This document shows, piece by piece, positions 52,725-62,142 of a DNA stretch of 64,000 nt. The notes beneath the pieces were generated by a model. The model made no database searches. It had not been told where the DNA came from and saw nothing but the letters and a program-made list of their open reading frames with translations. How positions within the stretch are numbered: position 1 is the stretch's first letter; each line of letters starts with the position of its first letter. A program made the translations under genes and the position numbers. The DNA is from Pseudoalteromonas sp. XI10 (GTDB taxonomy: Bacteria; Pseudomonadota; Gammaproteobacteria; Enterobacterales; Alteromonadaceae): contig NZ_LOPY01000038.1 in the NCBI RefSeq assembly GCF_001469895.1, forward strand, positions 1 through 64,000, in the 5' to 3' direction.

Positions 52725-55700
52725 TAATGGCTAACCTTTTTTTCGAAATCTGCAATCATTGCAGTGACCATTTTTAAGCGTTCGCGAGCGTTGGCTTCGC
52801 TAATTGCAAAGCGCAGTTTATTTGCGCCATCCATTTTATACACCTGCGGTGCACTTTGTATCAAACCTATAATGAAGCTAGGGTTAACCTTTGTATGCTG
52901 GCTAAACTCAAAATAACCGCCTTTCGGGTTTGCTTCAATCTTCTTAATGCCGATATTACTTGCTTGCAATTTTAATTGCTGCAAGCTGAATAAGTTTTTC
53001 GTGGCGTTAGGCAGTAGACCAAAGCGGTCAATCAGCTCTACCTGTAACTCGTCCATATCATTGAGGTTAGCACAGCTTGCAATGCGTTTATAGATACCTA
53101 AACGTACGTTTACATCATGAATATAATCATCAGGCAATAACGCTGGCAGCTTTAAGTCCACTTCAGTTTGTTGACCGAGCAAGTTCTCAAGGGTTGGCTC
53201 TTTACCTTCTTTGAGGGAGTTTACCGCTTGTTCAAGCATTTCCATATACAAACTAAAGCCAATGGTTTGCATTTGACCTGATTGATCATCACCAAGCAGC
53301 TCACCGGCACCACGAATTTCTAAGTCATGAGTTGCGAGCGCAAAACCTGCACCCAAGTCTTCAAGTGATTCAATCGCTTCAAGGCGTTTAACCGCATCTT
53401 TACTCAGTGATTTTGGGTTACCAGTGAGAAGGTAGGCATACGCTTGGTGATGGCTTCGGCCAACACGACCACGCAACTGATGCAGTTGTGCCAGACCGAG
53501 CTTATCTGCTCTGTCCATAATAATGGTGTTGGCAGTGGGTACATCGATACCTGTTTCGATAATAGTGGTACATACAATCACGTTATATTTTTGGTGATAA
53601 AAATCACTCATAATTTGCTCAAGCTCGCGCTCTCGCATTTGACCATGTGCGGTTGTTACGCTGGCTTCAGGTACCCACTCACTGATTTCTTCTGCAACTC
53701 GGTCTATGGTTTCAACATTATTATGTAAGAAGTACACCTGTCCACCGCGTTTAATCTCACGCAGAATTGCTTCGCGAATTAGTTCTGCATCTCTTTGTCT
53801 AACAAAGGTTTTAACCGCTAAACGTTTCGCAGGCGGTGTGGCTATGATTGATAAGTCACGCATACCACTCATTGCCATGTTTAATGTACGTGGGATAGGG
53901 GTCGCTGTGAGCGTTAAAATATCGACATCGGCACGTAATGCTTTTATTTTTTCTTTTTGACGCACCCCAAAACGGTGCTCTTCGTCAACAATCAGTAAGC
54001 CCAAATCTTTAAATTGAATATCTTGTTGAATAAGCTTGTGAGTACCAATCACGATATCTAATTTACCCTCAGCCATTTTATCTAGGGTGTCTTTTTGCTC
54101 TTTGGTTGAGTTAAAACGCGATAAAACGCCAACCTCAATTGGTAAATCAGCAAAGCGGTCTTTAAAGTTTTCATAATGCTGCTGTGCAAGCAGTGTGGTT
54201 GGTACAAGTACCGCAACTTGCTTGTTATCATTCACGGCCACAAAGGCTGCGCGCATTGCCACTTCGGTTTTACCAAAGCCAACGTCACCACATACTAAAC
54301 GGTCCATCGCTTGCTTACTTTGCATATCACCGAGCACAGACTCAATGGCGTTGCGTTGATCGTCAGTTTCTTCAAATGGGAAGCTGTCGCTAAACTGACG
54401 ATATGCACTGCCATCAAGCTTAAATTTATTGCCAGGCTTTGCTTGGCGTTTAGCGTAAATATCTAAAAGCTCAGCAGCCACATCACGGACTTTTTCAGCG
54501 GCACGTTTCTTGGCTTTTTCCCACGCATCAGAGCCTAATTTATGGAGCGGGGCAGTGGCTTCTTCGCCTCCTGAATAGCGGCTCAGCATATGTAATGCAG
54601 AAACGGGCACGTATAGTTTTGCCTCGTTGGCGTAGATGATCGTAACAAACTCAGTGATCACACCAGCAGCATCAATAGTTTCAAGGCCTTGGTAGCGGCC
54701 TACACCATGATCAAGGTGTACAATCGGTTGACCTTCACGTAATTCAGCAAGGTTACGAATAAGCGCATCTTGGCTGGCTTCGTACTTATGTTTACGGCGT
54801 CGACGTTGCGAGACCTTAATGCCTAATAACTCTTGCTCCGTGATAATGGTTAAACGCGGCTTACCGTCTAGCACCACACTTTGCTCAAGTGGCGAAACAA
54901 TTAGGCCAACATCACTCGAACTATTGGTAAAATCGCTAAACGATTCAAATTCTTTAAGCTTTAAGCCACTTGGCTTTAATAAAGTGAGTAATGATTCGCG
55001 GCGGCCATCCGATTCAACCGAGAGCAGCACGCGGCCTTTTTGTTTTTTCTCACTGGCAACATAGTCAATTAAACCTTGGTACGGTTCATGTAACTTATGA
55101 TCAATACGAACATTTGGCAGCTCTTTACTAGCAAGGTTAGTGTGACCCGCTTTGGTGCCTAATTTTGCTTGCGATAAACGAATGCGCGCGTATTTACCAA
55201 ATTCACCAAATAGCTCATTAACGCTTTGATACAGTTTTACAGGTTCCAGTAAAGGCCTGAGCGGATCAACACGGCGGTTTTCATAGCGTACATTCACATC
55301 ATGCCAAAACTGATCAGCAGCATGTTCAATATCGCCAAAATGCATAAAGGTTGTATTACTTGGTAAGTAATCGAAGATGGTTGCCAATTCATCAAAAAAC
55401 AGTGGCATGTAATATTCGATACCCGCAGGCCAGGTTCCTTTAGTCACCTGCATATAAATTGAGTCTTGCTCAGAGCTTGCGCCAAATTGTTCACGATAGT
55501 TGATACGAAAACGCTCAATGTCTGAGTCGTTAGTTGGGAATTCGTGGGCTGGCAGTAACTCAATTTTGTCGACCTTTTCATCTGAGCGCTGGCTTTCAAC
55601 ATCAAATAAGCGAATGCTGTCGAGCTCATCATCAAAAAAGTCTAAACGGAATGGGTGTGGGCTACCCATAGGGTATAAGTCAACGATAGAGCCGCGAATC

Positions 55701-56197
55701 GCGTATTCACCGTGCTCCATCACTTGTTGTACATGTAAATAGCCCGCTTGTTCTAAGTTTTCACGCAGTGAGTGGGTATCTAGGGTATCGCCCACTTTAA
55801 AGTTAAGGGTTGAACCATAAATAAACGAAGCAGGGGCAGTACGCAGCATCAAGGTCGACACTGGCACGATTAATACGCTTTGTTGCTCTTTTTTTAAGGT
55901 ATTTAACGTGGCTAAGCGCGCTGAAATAATATCTTGATGGGGCGAAAAATGATCATAAGGGAGTGTTTCCCAGTCAGGGAAGACCATGACTGGGTTTTCA
56001 GGCAACAGAAATTCGAGTTCAGTTTCAAGACGTAGGGCGCTTGGCGTGTCTGGGGTGACAATCACAACCAGCTCGTTGTGTTGTTTTACACCTTCTGCGA
56101 TGGCGATGCTAAGCCCGCTACCGGTAAGTTGTCCCCATTGAATTTTATCTTTTTCAGATTTTACCCAAGGCAATGCTGCCCATTGCGCAAACGCCAT
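52724..56197 (-). CDS. mfd: Transcription-repair coupling factor Mfd
   Basis: A 1157-aa SF2 translocase that removes stalled RNA polymerase and recruits UvrA. E. coli Mfd has 1148 aa. The N-terminal UvrB-like part has VVIVTPDTPSALRLETELEF and FPDWETLPYDHFSPH. The RNA-polymerase-interacting domain lies about 490-560 (IVHLDHGVGRYQGLETI). The translocase has Walker A GDVGFGKTEVAMRAAF, the DEEH box (LIVDEEHRFGVRQK) and the TRG motif LTATPIPRTL-NMAM. The C-terminal D7 domain is present. All parts are intact. It lies 29 bases behind aguB. Confidence 0.97.
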   Translation of the reverse strand: MAFAQWAALPWVKSEKDKIQWGQLTGSGLSIAIAEGVKQHNELVVIVTPDTPSALRLETELEFLLPENPVMVFPDWETLPYDHFSPHQDIISARLATLNTLKKEQQSVLIVPVSTLMLRTAPASFIYGSTLNFKVGDTLDTHSLRENLEQAGYLHVQQVMEHGEYAIRGSIVDLYPMGSPHPFRLDFFDDELDSIRLFDVESQRSDEKVDKIELLPAHEFPTNDSDIERFRINYREQFGASSEQDSIYMQVTKGTWPAGIEYYMPLFFDELATIFDYLPSNTTFMHFGDIEHAADQFWHDVNVRYENRRVDPLRPLLEPVKLYQSVNELFGEFGKYARIRLSQAKLGTKAGHTNLASKELPNVRIDHKLHEPYQGLIDYVASEKKQKGRVLLSVESDGRRESLLTLLKPSGLKLKEFESFSDFTNSSSDVGLIVSPLEQSVVLDGKPRLTIITEQELLGIKVSQRRRRKHKYEASQDALIRNLAELREGQPIVHLDHGVGRYQGLETIDAAGVITEFVTIIYANEAKLYVPVSALHMLSRYSGGEEATAPLHKLGSDAWEKAKKRAAEKVRDVAAELLDIYAKRQAKPGNKFKLDGSAYRQFSDSFPFEETDDQRNAIESVLGDMQSKQAMDRLVCGDVGFGKTEVAMRAAFVAVNDNKQVAVLVPTTLLAQQHYENFKDRFADLPIEVGVLSRFNSTKEQKDTLDKMAEGKLDIVIGTHKLIQQDIQFKDLGLLIVDEEHRFGVRQKEKIKALRADVDILTLTATPIPRTLNMAMSGMRDLSIIATPPAKRLAVKTFVRQRDAELIREAILREIKRGGQVYFLHNNVETIDRVAEEISEWVPEASVTTAHGQMRERELEQIMSDFYHQKYNVIVCTTIIETGIDVPTANTIIMDRADKLGLAQLHQLRGRVGRSHHQAYAYLLTGNPKSLSKDAVKRLEAIESLEDLGAGFALATHDLEIRGAGELLGDDQSGQMQTIGFSLYMEMLEQAVNSLKEGKEPTLENLLGQQTEVDLKLPALLPDDYIHDVNVRLGIYKRIASCANLNDMDELQVELIDRFGLLPNATKNLFSLQQLKLQASNIGIKKIEANPKGGYFEFSQHTKVNPSFIIGLIQSAPQVYKMDGANKLRFAISEANARERLKMVTAMIADFEKKVSH

Positions 56198-56226
56198 TTA
56201 CTACTCCTTTAAACTGTTTTTACTGC

Positions 56227-57120
56227 TTAGTCTCGATAAATCTTGGTTAAGTCCTGATAGTGATCGATACGACGATCACGAAGGTAAGGCCAAATTCGAC
56301 GTATGTCTTCACTACGTGCTTGGTCTAATTCAACAACTAATAATTGCTCATCGCTGTTGTTCGCTTCGGCTAAGATTTCACCTTGAGGGCCCGCGATAAA
56401 TGAGTTACCCCAGAACTGAATACCTTCACTTTGACCGCTTGGATCACTTTCGTGGCCAACACGGTTACAGCTGATCACCGGCACGCCGTTGGCAACTGCA
56501 TGAGCACGTTGTGAAATAACCCAGGCGTCTTTTTGACGTGTTTGCTCGTCTTTTTCATCACGTGGGTCCCAACCAATGGCTGTTGGGTAAATTAAAATTT
56601 CAGCACCGGCCATTGCCATTAAGCGTGCAGCCTCTGGGAACCATTGATCCCAACACACTAATACGCCTAGTTTACCAACAGAGGTTTGAATAGGCTCAAA
56701 ACCTAAATCACCCGGTGTGAAATAAAACTTCTCGTAAAAGCCTGGGTCATCAGGAATATGCATTTTACGGTATTTACCGGCAATGCTGCCGTCAGTTTCA
56801 AGTACCACAGCAGTATTGTGATAAAGTCCTGTTGCACGCTTTTCGAATAATGATGACACGATCACCACATTAAGTTCTTTGGCAAGTGCGCCTAAGGCGT
56901 CTGTGCTTGGGCCCGGAATGGTTTCTGCTAAATCAAAAACGTCTACATCTTCGGTTTGGCAAAAATACAAGCTACGATGTAGCTCTTGAAGAACAATAAG
57001 CTTAGCGCCTTGGCTTGCTGCATCACGAATACCAGCAATTGATTTTGCCATATTGTCTTGAGCATTATCGGTGTTTGATTGCTGAACAAGAGCAACCTTT
57101 AAATGCGTTGGTTTAGTCAT
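56227..57120 (-). CDS. aguB: N-carbamoylputrescine amidohydrolase
   Basis: A 297-aa nitrilase-superfamily enzyme that turns N-carbamoylputrescine into putrescine, CO2 and ammonia. The Glu-Lys-Cys triad is complete: Glu46 (LQELHRSLYFC), Lys119 (GKYRKMHIPDDPGFYEKF) and Cys156 (VCWDQWFPEAARLM). The DDPGFYEKFYFTPGD loop and the WGNSFIAGPQGE block are typical of AguB. Its start overlaps aguA by eight bases. Together they form the agmatine route to putrescine. Confidence 0.95.
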   Translation of the reverse strand: MTKPTHLKVALVQQSNTDNAQDNMAKSIAGIRDAASQGAKLIVLQELHRSLYFCQTEDVDVFDLAETIPGPSTDALGALAKELNVVIVSSLFEKRATGLYHNTAVVLETDGSIAGKYRKMHIPDDPGFYEKFYFTPGDLGFEPIQTSVGKLGVLVCWDQWFPEAARLMAMAGAEILIYPTAIGWDPRDEKDEQTRQKDAWVISQRAHAVANGVPVISCNRVGHESDPSGQSEGIQFWGNSFIAGPQGEILAEANNSDEQLLVVELDQARSEDIRRIWPYLRDRRIDHYQDLTKIYRD

Positions 57121-58171
57121 TGTTTGTTCCTGCTAAAAAGCCGCGCGGTAATTGCATTGTAATACAGTGTAAGCTGCCAAATTGGTGAATAATTGGTACA
57201 CAATTAATACCCACCACAGTGTGATTTGGGTATGCTTTGGCAACCTGACCAAGCGCATGTTGGTCGTTTTCGTCACCATAAATTGGCACTAAAACGGTTT
57301 TATTGATAATTAAATAATTAGCGTATGTGGCAGGTAGTCTGTCACCATCATCATCGAACACTGCTTTTGGCCAAGGTAAGGCAATCAGCCTGTAGTTTTC
57401 ACCCTCTGCTGTTTTAAATGATTGCAGTTGTTTTTCCATTGCATTAAGGGCTGCAAAGTGCTCATCATTTTTATCGTCGCACTTAACATAAACAAGGGTG
57501 TTGTTTGGGGCAAAACGTACCAGCGTATCAATATGGCTGTCGGTATCATCACCTGCAAGGTAACCGTGATCAACCCAAAGAAACGAGGTCGCACCCAGTT
57601 GCTCAACCAGCGTTTGTTCTATATCTGCTTTTGTGAGTTCAGGGTTACGATTTGGGTTTAATAAGCACTCGCTGGTTGTGAGTAGCACGCCGTGTTCATT
57701 GATTTCGACGCCACCGCCTTCAAGAACCAGATCACTTTGCTGATAACCATTTTTAGGGCTTGCGACTTGATTTACAAGTACTTGATTAATTTGATTATCA
57801 AGATCACTTGCAAATTTATTGCCCCAACCATTAAAAATAAAATCCATTACTTTTAACTCTGTTGCGTCATCAATATTTACACAGGTCAATGGGCCATGGT
57901 CACGTGCCCAAGTATCGTTACACGGTGTCACCACAAAGTGAATGCGATTAGCATCGACATCCGCATTTGCAAGTAAAGCTGCAATATGTGCTTTAAGAGC
58001 ATTATCATGAGCTACAATCACAACATCTTGCTGTTGGCTTATTGCTTGGCAAAGTGCTACATACACAGGCTCAACAGCGGTTAAATTTGCTGCCCAATCT
58101 GTGTCTTGATGAGGCCAAGTGAGCATAACGGCATCTTGCTCAGCCCATTCAGGTAAAAGTCTAAATTTCAT
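57113..58171 (-). CDS. aguA: Agmatine deiminase
   Basis: A 352-aa peptidylarginine-deiminase-fold enzyme that converts agmatine to N-carbamoylputrescine and ammonia. The N-terminal PEWAEQDAVMLTWPHQDTDW is the family start, and the NDTWARDHGPL loop, VLEGGGVEINEHG, DTDSHIDTLVRF and C-terminal nucleophile Cys in GSLHCITMQLPRG are all present. The ATG at 58171 gives the usual start; an in-frame TTG at 58186 adds five residues. It overlaps aguB by eight bases. It starts the minus-strand run aguA-aguB-mfd-csiV-DUF3862. Confidence 0.95.
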   Translation of the reverse strand: MKFRLLPEWAEQDAVMLTWPHQDTDWAANLTAVEPVYVALCQAISQQQDVVIVAHDNALKAHIAALLANADVDANRIHFVVTPCNDTWARDHGPLTCVNIDDATELKVMDFIFNGWGNKFASDLDNQINQVLVNQVASPKNGYQQSDLVLEGGGVEINEHGVLLTTSECLLNPNRNPELTKADIEQTLVEQLGATSFLWVDHGYLAGDDTDSHIDTLVRFAPNNTLVYVKCDDKNDEHFAALNAMEKQLQSFKTAEGENYRLIALPWPKAVFDDDGDRLPATYANYLIINKTVLVPIYGDENDQHALGQVAKAYPNHTVVGINCVPIIHQFGSLHCITMQLPRGFLAGTNND

Positions 58172-58255
58172 GAAGGTATTAAACAAACTAAGGTGGGGCT
58201 AGTTTAGCATTTTAGCCATAGATGTCAGCTTTTTGTGCGCGATAAAGCGTGATTT

Positions 58256-58849
58256 TTAACTGTCTTGCTGATTGTTTTCTTGCTGACGTTTTTTAAGTTG
58301 GCGTGTTTGTGCGTGCAGGGCTGCTCTTACGACTAAATCTTGGTCAGCATCGCGAATGGCAGTAAACAATAATGTGTATTGGTATTTATCATCATCGCAT
58401 TTTTCAATGGCCACTAATTCGGTATAGCAATAAATAGCTGATGCTTCGTGTTGTAAGAATAACTTAGTGCGAAATGTTTGCCCTAATTCATACACATCAG
58501 CGGAGGTAAGTTTTACACCGCCACCGCCATAACTATCACAATAGTTTGCGTTATCATCAGGTTGTTCTGAGGCTAAGATGTGACTCATGATTAAATCAAT
58601 TTTACGAGACTGCGCCTGTAAAAAGGCTGCCAGTTCTTGTGCAACATCACCCAGGTTACGCAGTGGTCGTAAGCTTGTTTGCTCAAGTTCGTTTACTTCG
58701 TTGGCAAGTTTAAATAGGGCAGGGATATCCGCTTCAAGTTCAGCATTGGTTTTTGGCACAGCACTTGGTTCAACCGCATATAAATTGACACGGTTGCTTT
58801 CGTTGATTTGAAAATATTGTTCAAATTCGGCTAATTTTTGATTATTCAT
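58256..58849 (-). CDS. PilZ-domain-type protein (DUF family, c-di-GMP candidate)
   Basis: A 197-aa soluble protein that resembles a Shewanella/Pseudoalteromonas family annotated with a PilZ domain. Recognisable segments are NELEQTSLRPLRNLGDVAQE, AAFLQAQSRKIDLIMSHIL and the C-terminal VRAALHAQTRQLKKRQQ. The classical RxxxR and DxSxxG motifs of c-di-GMP binding are not clear. Binding of the nucleotide is therefore uncertain. The ATG at 58849 follows GGAG at a suitable distance. It is separate from aguA and from the RND operon. Confidence 0.6.
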   Translation of the reverse strand: MNNQKLAEFEQYFQINESNRVNLYAVEPSAVPKTNAELEADIPALFKLANEVNELEQTSLRPLRNLGDVAQELAAFLQAQSRKIDLIMSHILASEQPDDNANYCDSYGGGGVKLTSADVYELGQTFRTKLFLQHEASAIYCYTELVAIEKCDDDKYQYTLLFTAIRDADQDLVVRAALHAQTRQLKKRQQENNQQDS

Positions 58850-58914
58850 GCTGTACTCCACACATCTTTCCTTAATACTAGCGTTCGAAGCAGTAAATTG
58901 CTAGTAATCAAATA

Positions 58915-58948
58915 ATCAAAAAAAAGGGCAAACTCATTGTTTGCCCTT
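58915..58948. terminator. Bidirectional terminator downstream of the RND pump
   Basis: AAGGGCAAAC and GTTTGCCCTT pair around TCATT, with eight A before and six T shortly after, so it works for both strands. Confidence 0.9.
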
Positions 58949-58954
58949 CATTTT

Positions 58955-61900
58955 TTATAGGTTACCCTCTTGGGTTTTAACATGTTCTTGTTGATGATGT
59001 TCTGCTATCTCATCAGCAAGCTCTTGCCTTGAACGTTTTTCAGTTAACTTACGCGCCGTTAACCAATAAAAGAACAGCGGCACAAAGAATACTGCAAGGA
59101 ATGTCGCTGCCATCATACCGCCCATGACACCGGTACCAACACTGTGACGGGCACCTGCACCTGCGCCAGAGCTCAGTACTAAAGGTACTACGCCTAAAAT
59201 GAAAGCAAGCGAAGTCATAATGATTGGTCGAAAACGTAAACGTGCAGCCTCAAGTGCAGCCGTACTTGCGCTCCAGCCTTGTTGATGTTTCATCAAAGCA
59301 TATTCAACAATAAGAATCGCGTTTTTACTAGCAAGACCAAGTAGTGTTACTAGACCAATTTGGAAGTACACATCGTTTGTCATGCCAACAACCCAAACCG
59401 CTATAAGCGCACCAAATGTACCAAATGGCAGGGCAAGCATCACAGACAGTGGTAGTGACCAACGCTCATACAGCGCTGCTAGAATCAAAAATACCATGAT
59501 CACAGCAAGGCCTAAGGCAATTCCTGTGGTGCCTGAACTGCGTTTTTCTTGGAATGCAGAGCCTGTCCACTCGTAGGTCATATTAGGTGGCAATACTGCT
59601 TGTGCAATACGCTCAATTTCAGCAATCGCTTGACCCGAACTGTAACCCGGAGCTGCATTACCCATCAGTTTAACCGCTGGTAAGTTGTTATAACGATTTA
59701 GGTTTTCAGGGCCACGGCTATACTCGATAGTGGTAAAGGCTGAAAGCGGCACCATAGTACCTTGGTTGTTTTTAACATAGATACGACCAATGTCGTCAGG
59801 CTTCATTCTAAATTCAGCGTCTGCAGACATTAGTACTTGCCATGCGCGACCAAATTTATTGAAGTCGTTAACATAATAAGTCCCTAAGTTACCTGCAAGG
59901 GCAGTGAACGCATCATCAATCTCTACACCCATGGCGCGGGCTTGTTCACGGTCAACATCAACACGTAGCTGTGGTGCGTCAGGGCGCCAAAGTGTTTGCA
60001 GGCCACTGATGATAGGGCTCTTTTGTGCTTCAGCTGTCATCAACTGCATTGCATGTTGTAGTTTGTCTGGGTCGCTATCACCTTTGTTTTGAATGTAAAA
60101 CTCAAAACCACCTGTGTTACCTAAACCAAAAATAGCCGGAGGATTAAAGGCGAGTACGAGCGCCTCTTTTATACCTGCTGTTTTCATGAAGAGCTCTTGC
60201 ACCAGTGCCTTGGTATCAACTTCACGCTCATCCCAGTGCTTTTGTGTCACGAATAAGGTTGCAGCACTGTTTTTGTAACCACCGCCAATAAAGTCAAAAC
60301 CGGTAAACGCCACCACGTTTTCGTTCGCTGGGTTTGATTGCACGGCCTCAACAACCTGTTGTGTGACTTGCTCTGTGCGCTCAAGTGATGAACCGTCAGG
60401 TAAGAAAATTGCTGAGATGTAATAACCTTGGTCTTCATCTGGCACAAGTGAACCTGGGGTGTTTTGCCAAAGGCCAATTGTTGCTGCAATCATACCTGTC
60501 ATTAAGATAAGCCCTAACAGGCCACGGCGCACCATAAAGCCAACAGCACCAACATAACGGCCGGTGATCTTGGTAAACATATCGTTAAACCATAAGAAGA
60601 AGCGGGCAGTTTGCTTGTGTTCTTGTTTTAAAATAAGTACACAAAGCGCAGGTGTCATCGTTAAGGCCACAACACCCGATAAACTTACAGCAATCGAAAT
60701 AGTAATAGCGAACTGGCGGAATAGCTCACCGGTTAAGCCACCTAAAAACGCAATTGGCACAAACACTGAACAAAGTACTAAAACAATGGCTACTACAGGG
60801 CCGCTTACTTCGCCCATCGCTTTAACAGCGGCGTCTCTGGCACCTAGCCCTTCTTCGTGCATGATACGCTCAACGTTTTCAAGTACCACGATGGCATCAT
60901 CAACAACAATACCAATCGACAGCACCATACCGAATAAGGTGAGTGAGTTAATTGAGTAACCCAGCATATACATGCCGGCAAATGTGCCCAGTAGTGATAC
61001 TGGCACTGCAAGGGTTGGAATAAGCGTTGCGCGCCAGTTTTGTAAGAATAAATACACCACTAAGAATACCAATACCATGGCTTCAAGTAGTGTTTTTACA
61101 ACTTCACGGATTGATACTTCAACAAAGCGGGTTGTGTCGTAAGAAGTTAAATGTGCAAGCCCGGTAGGGAACTGGCTTTTCATTTCTTCAATAACACTGT
61201 TTACTTCTTCAGCTACATCAAGAGCGTTTGCACCCGGTTGTAAGAAGATACCTAATAGTACCGCTTCTTTACCGTTAATCGTTCCTTTGAAGTTATAGTC
61301 TTTTGATCCGAGCTCAACGCGGGCTACGTCTTTTAAGCGTAAGCTACTACCGTCTGTGTTTGAACGAATAATGATATTTTCAAACTGCTCAGGCTCAGAC
61401 AAACGCCCTTGTGCAGTCACACTGTAAACCAGCTCTTGTGGAGATTGTGTAGTAGGTGTGGCACCAATTTTACCTGCCGCGTATTGTGAGTTTTGTACGC
61501 GAATTGCCCCTGCAATTTCTTCAACAGTAACACCTAATTGGCTCATTACATCAGGGCGCAACCAAATGCGCATTGCGTAATCTTTGGCACCAAAAATTTG
61601 TACACTGGTGGTACCAGGAATGCGTTTAACACGGTCTAGCACGTTCATAGTGACATAGTTTGATGTCCATAAACTTGAACGTGTTCCATCTGGTGAGTAG
61701 AAGGCATGAACTTGTAAAAAGCTAGAAGAACCTTTTTGAACTACCACACCTTGGCGGCGTGTTTCTTCAGGTAAACGTGCTTCAACCTGCTTAACACGGT
61801 TGTTTACGTTTACAGCTGCTTGGTCAACATCAGTACCAATTTCAAAAGTAACTTCGATGGTCGTTGAACCTGCACTGGTTGACGTTGATGACATATACAT

Positions 61901-62128
61901 CATGCCTTCAACACCGGTAATGGCATTTTCAATCGGTGTCGCAACCGTTTGTTCAAGTACATCAGCAGATGCACCCGGGTAGGCTGCGGTTACTTGTACA
62001 ACCGGTGGTGCTATTTCAGGATATTGCGCAACAGGTAAGCTGCGCATCGCAGCAAGGCCCGCAAGCACAATAACAATAGATATAACAAACGCAAAAATGG
62101 GTCTGTCTATAAAGTAACGAGAAAACAT
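58955..62128 (-). CDS. RND efflux pump inner-membrane subunit (HAE1 family)
   Basis: A 1057-aa AcrB-like proton/drug antiporter. It has twelve transmembrane helices and two large periplasmic loops. The N-terminal FSRYFIDRPIFAFVISIVIV and the plug block LPVAQYPEIAPPVVQVTA are typical. Asp410 and Asp411 in GIVVDDAIVVLENVE are the proton-relay residues (Asp407/Asp408 in AcrB). The C-terminal EKRSSGTTGIALGLAVIMVF and SGAGAGARHSVGTGVMGGM are present. The pump exports hydrophobic compounds with its membrane-fusion partner, encoded 14 bases upstream. No outer-membrane channel gene is present, so TolC or similar must come from elsewhere. Confidence 0.95.
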   Translation of the reverse strand: MFSRYFIDRPIFAFVISIVIVLAGLAAMRSLPVAQYPEIAPPVVQVTAAYPGASADVLEQTVATPIENAITGVEGMMYMSSTSTSAGSTTIEVTFEIGTDVDQAAVNVNNRVKQVEARLPEETRRQGVVVQKGSSSFLQVHAFYSPDGTRSSLWTSNYVTMNVLDRVKRIPGTTSVQIFGAKDYAMRIWLRPDVMSQLGVTVEEIAGAIRVQNSQYAAGKIGATPTTQSPQELVYSVTAQGRLSEPEQFENIIIRSNTDGSSLRLKDVARVELGSKDYNFKGTINGKEAVLLGIFLQPGANALDVAEEVNSVIEEMKSQFPTGLAHLTSYDTTRFVEVSIREVVKTLLEAMVLVFLVVYLFLQNWRATLIPTLAVPVSLLGTFAGMYMLGYSINSLTLFGMVLSIGIVVDDAIVVLENVERIMHEEGLGARDAAVKAMGEVSGPVVAIVLVLCSVFVPIAFLGGLTGELFRQFAITISIAVSLSGVVALTMTPALCVLILKQEHKQTARFFLWFNDMFTKITGRYVGAVGFMVRRGLLGLILMTGMIAATIGLWQNTPGSLVPDEDQGYYISAIFLPDGSSLERTEQVTQQVVEAVQSNPANENVVAFTGFDFIGGGYKNSAATLFVTQKHWDEREVDTKALVQELFMKTAGIKEALVLAFNPPAIFGLGNTGGFEFYIQNKGDSDPDKLQHAMQLMTAEAQKSPIISGLQTLWRPDAPQLRVDVDREQARAMGVEIDDAFTALAGNLGTYYVNDFNKFGRAWQVLMSADAEFRMKPDDIGRIYVKNNQGTMVPLSAFTTIEYSRGPENLNRYNNLPAVKLMGNAAPGYSSGQAIAEIERIAQAVLPPNMTYEWTGSAFQEKRSSGTTGIALGLAVIMVFLILAALYERWSLPLSVMLALPFGTFGALIAVWVVGMTNDVYFQIGLVTLLGLASKNAILIVEYALMKHQQGWSASTAALEAARLRFRPIIMTSLAFILGVVPLVLSSGAGAGARHSVGTGVMGGMMAATFLAVFFVPLFFYWLTARKLTEKRSRQELADEIAEHHQQEHVKTQEGNL

Positions 62129-62142
62129 AAGACTCCCTGTGC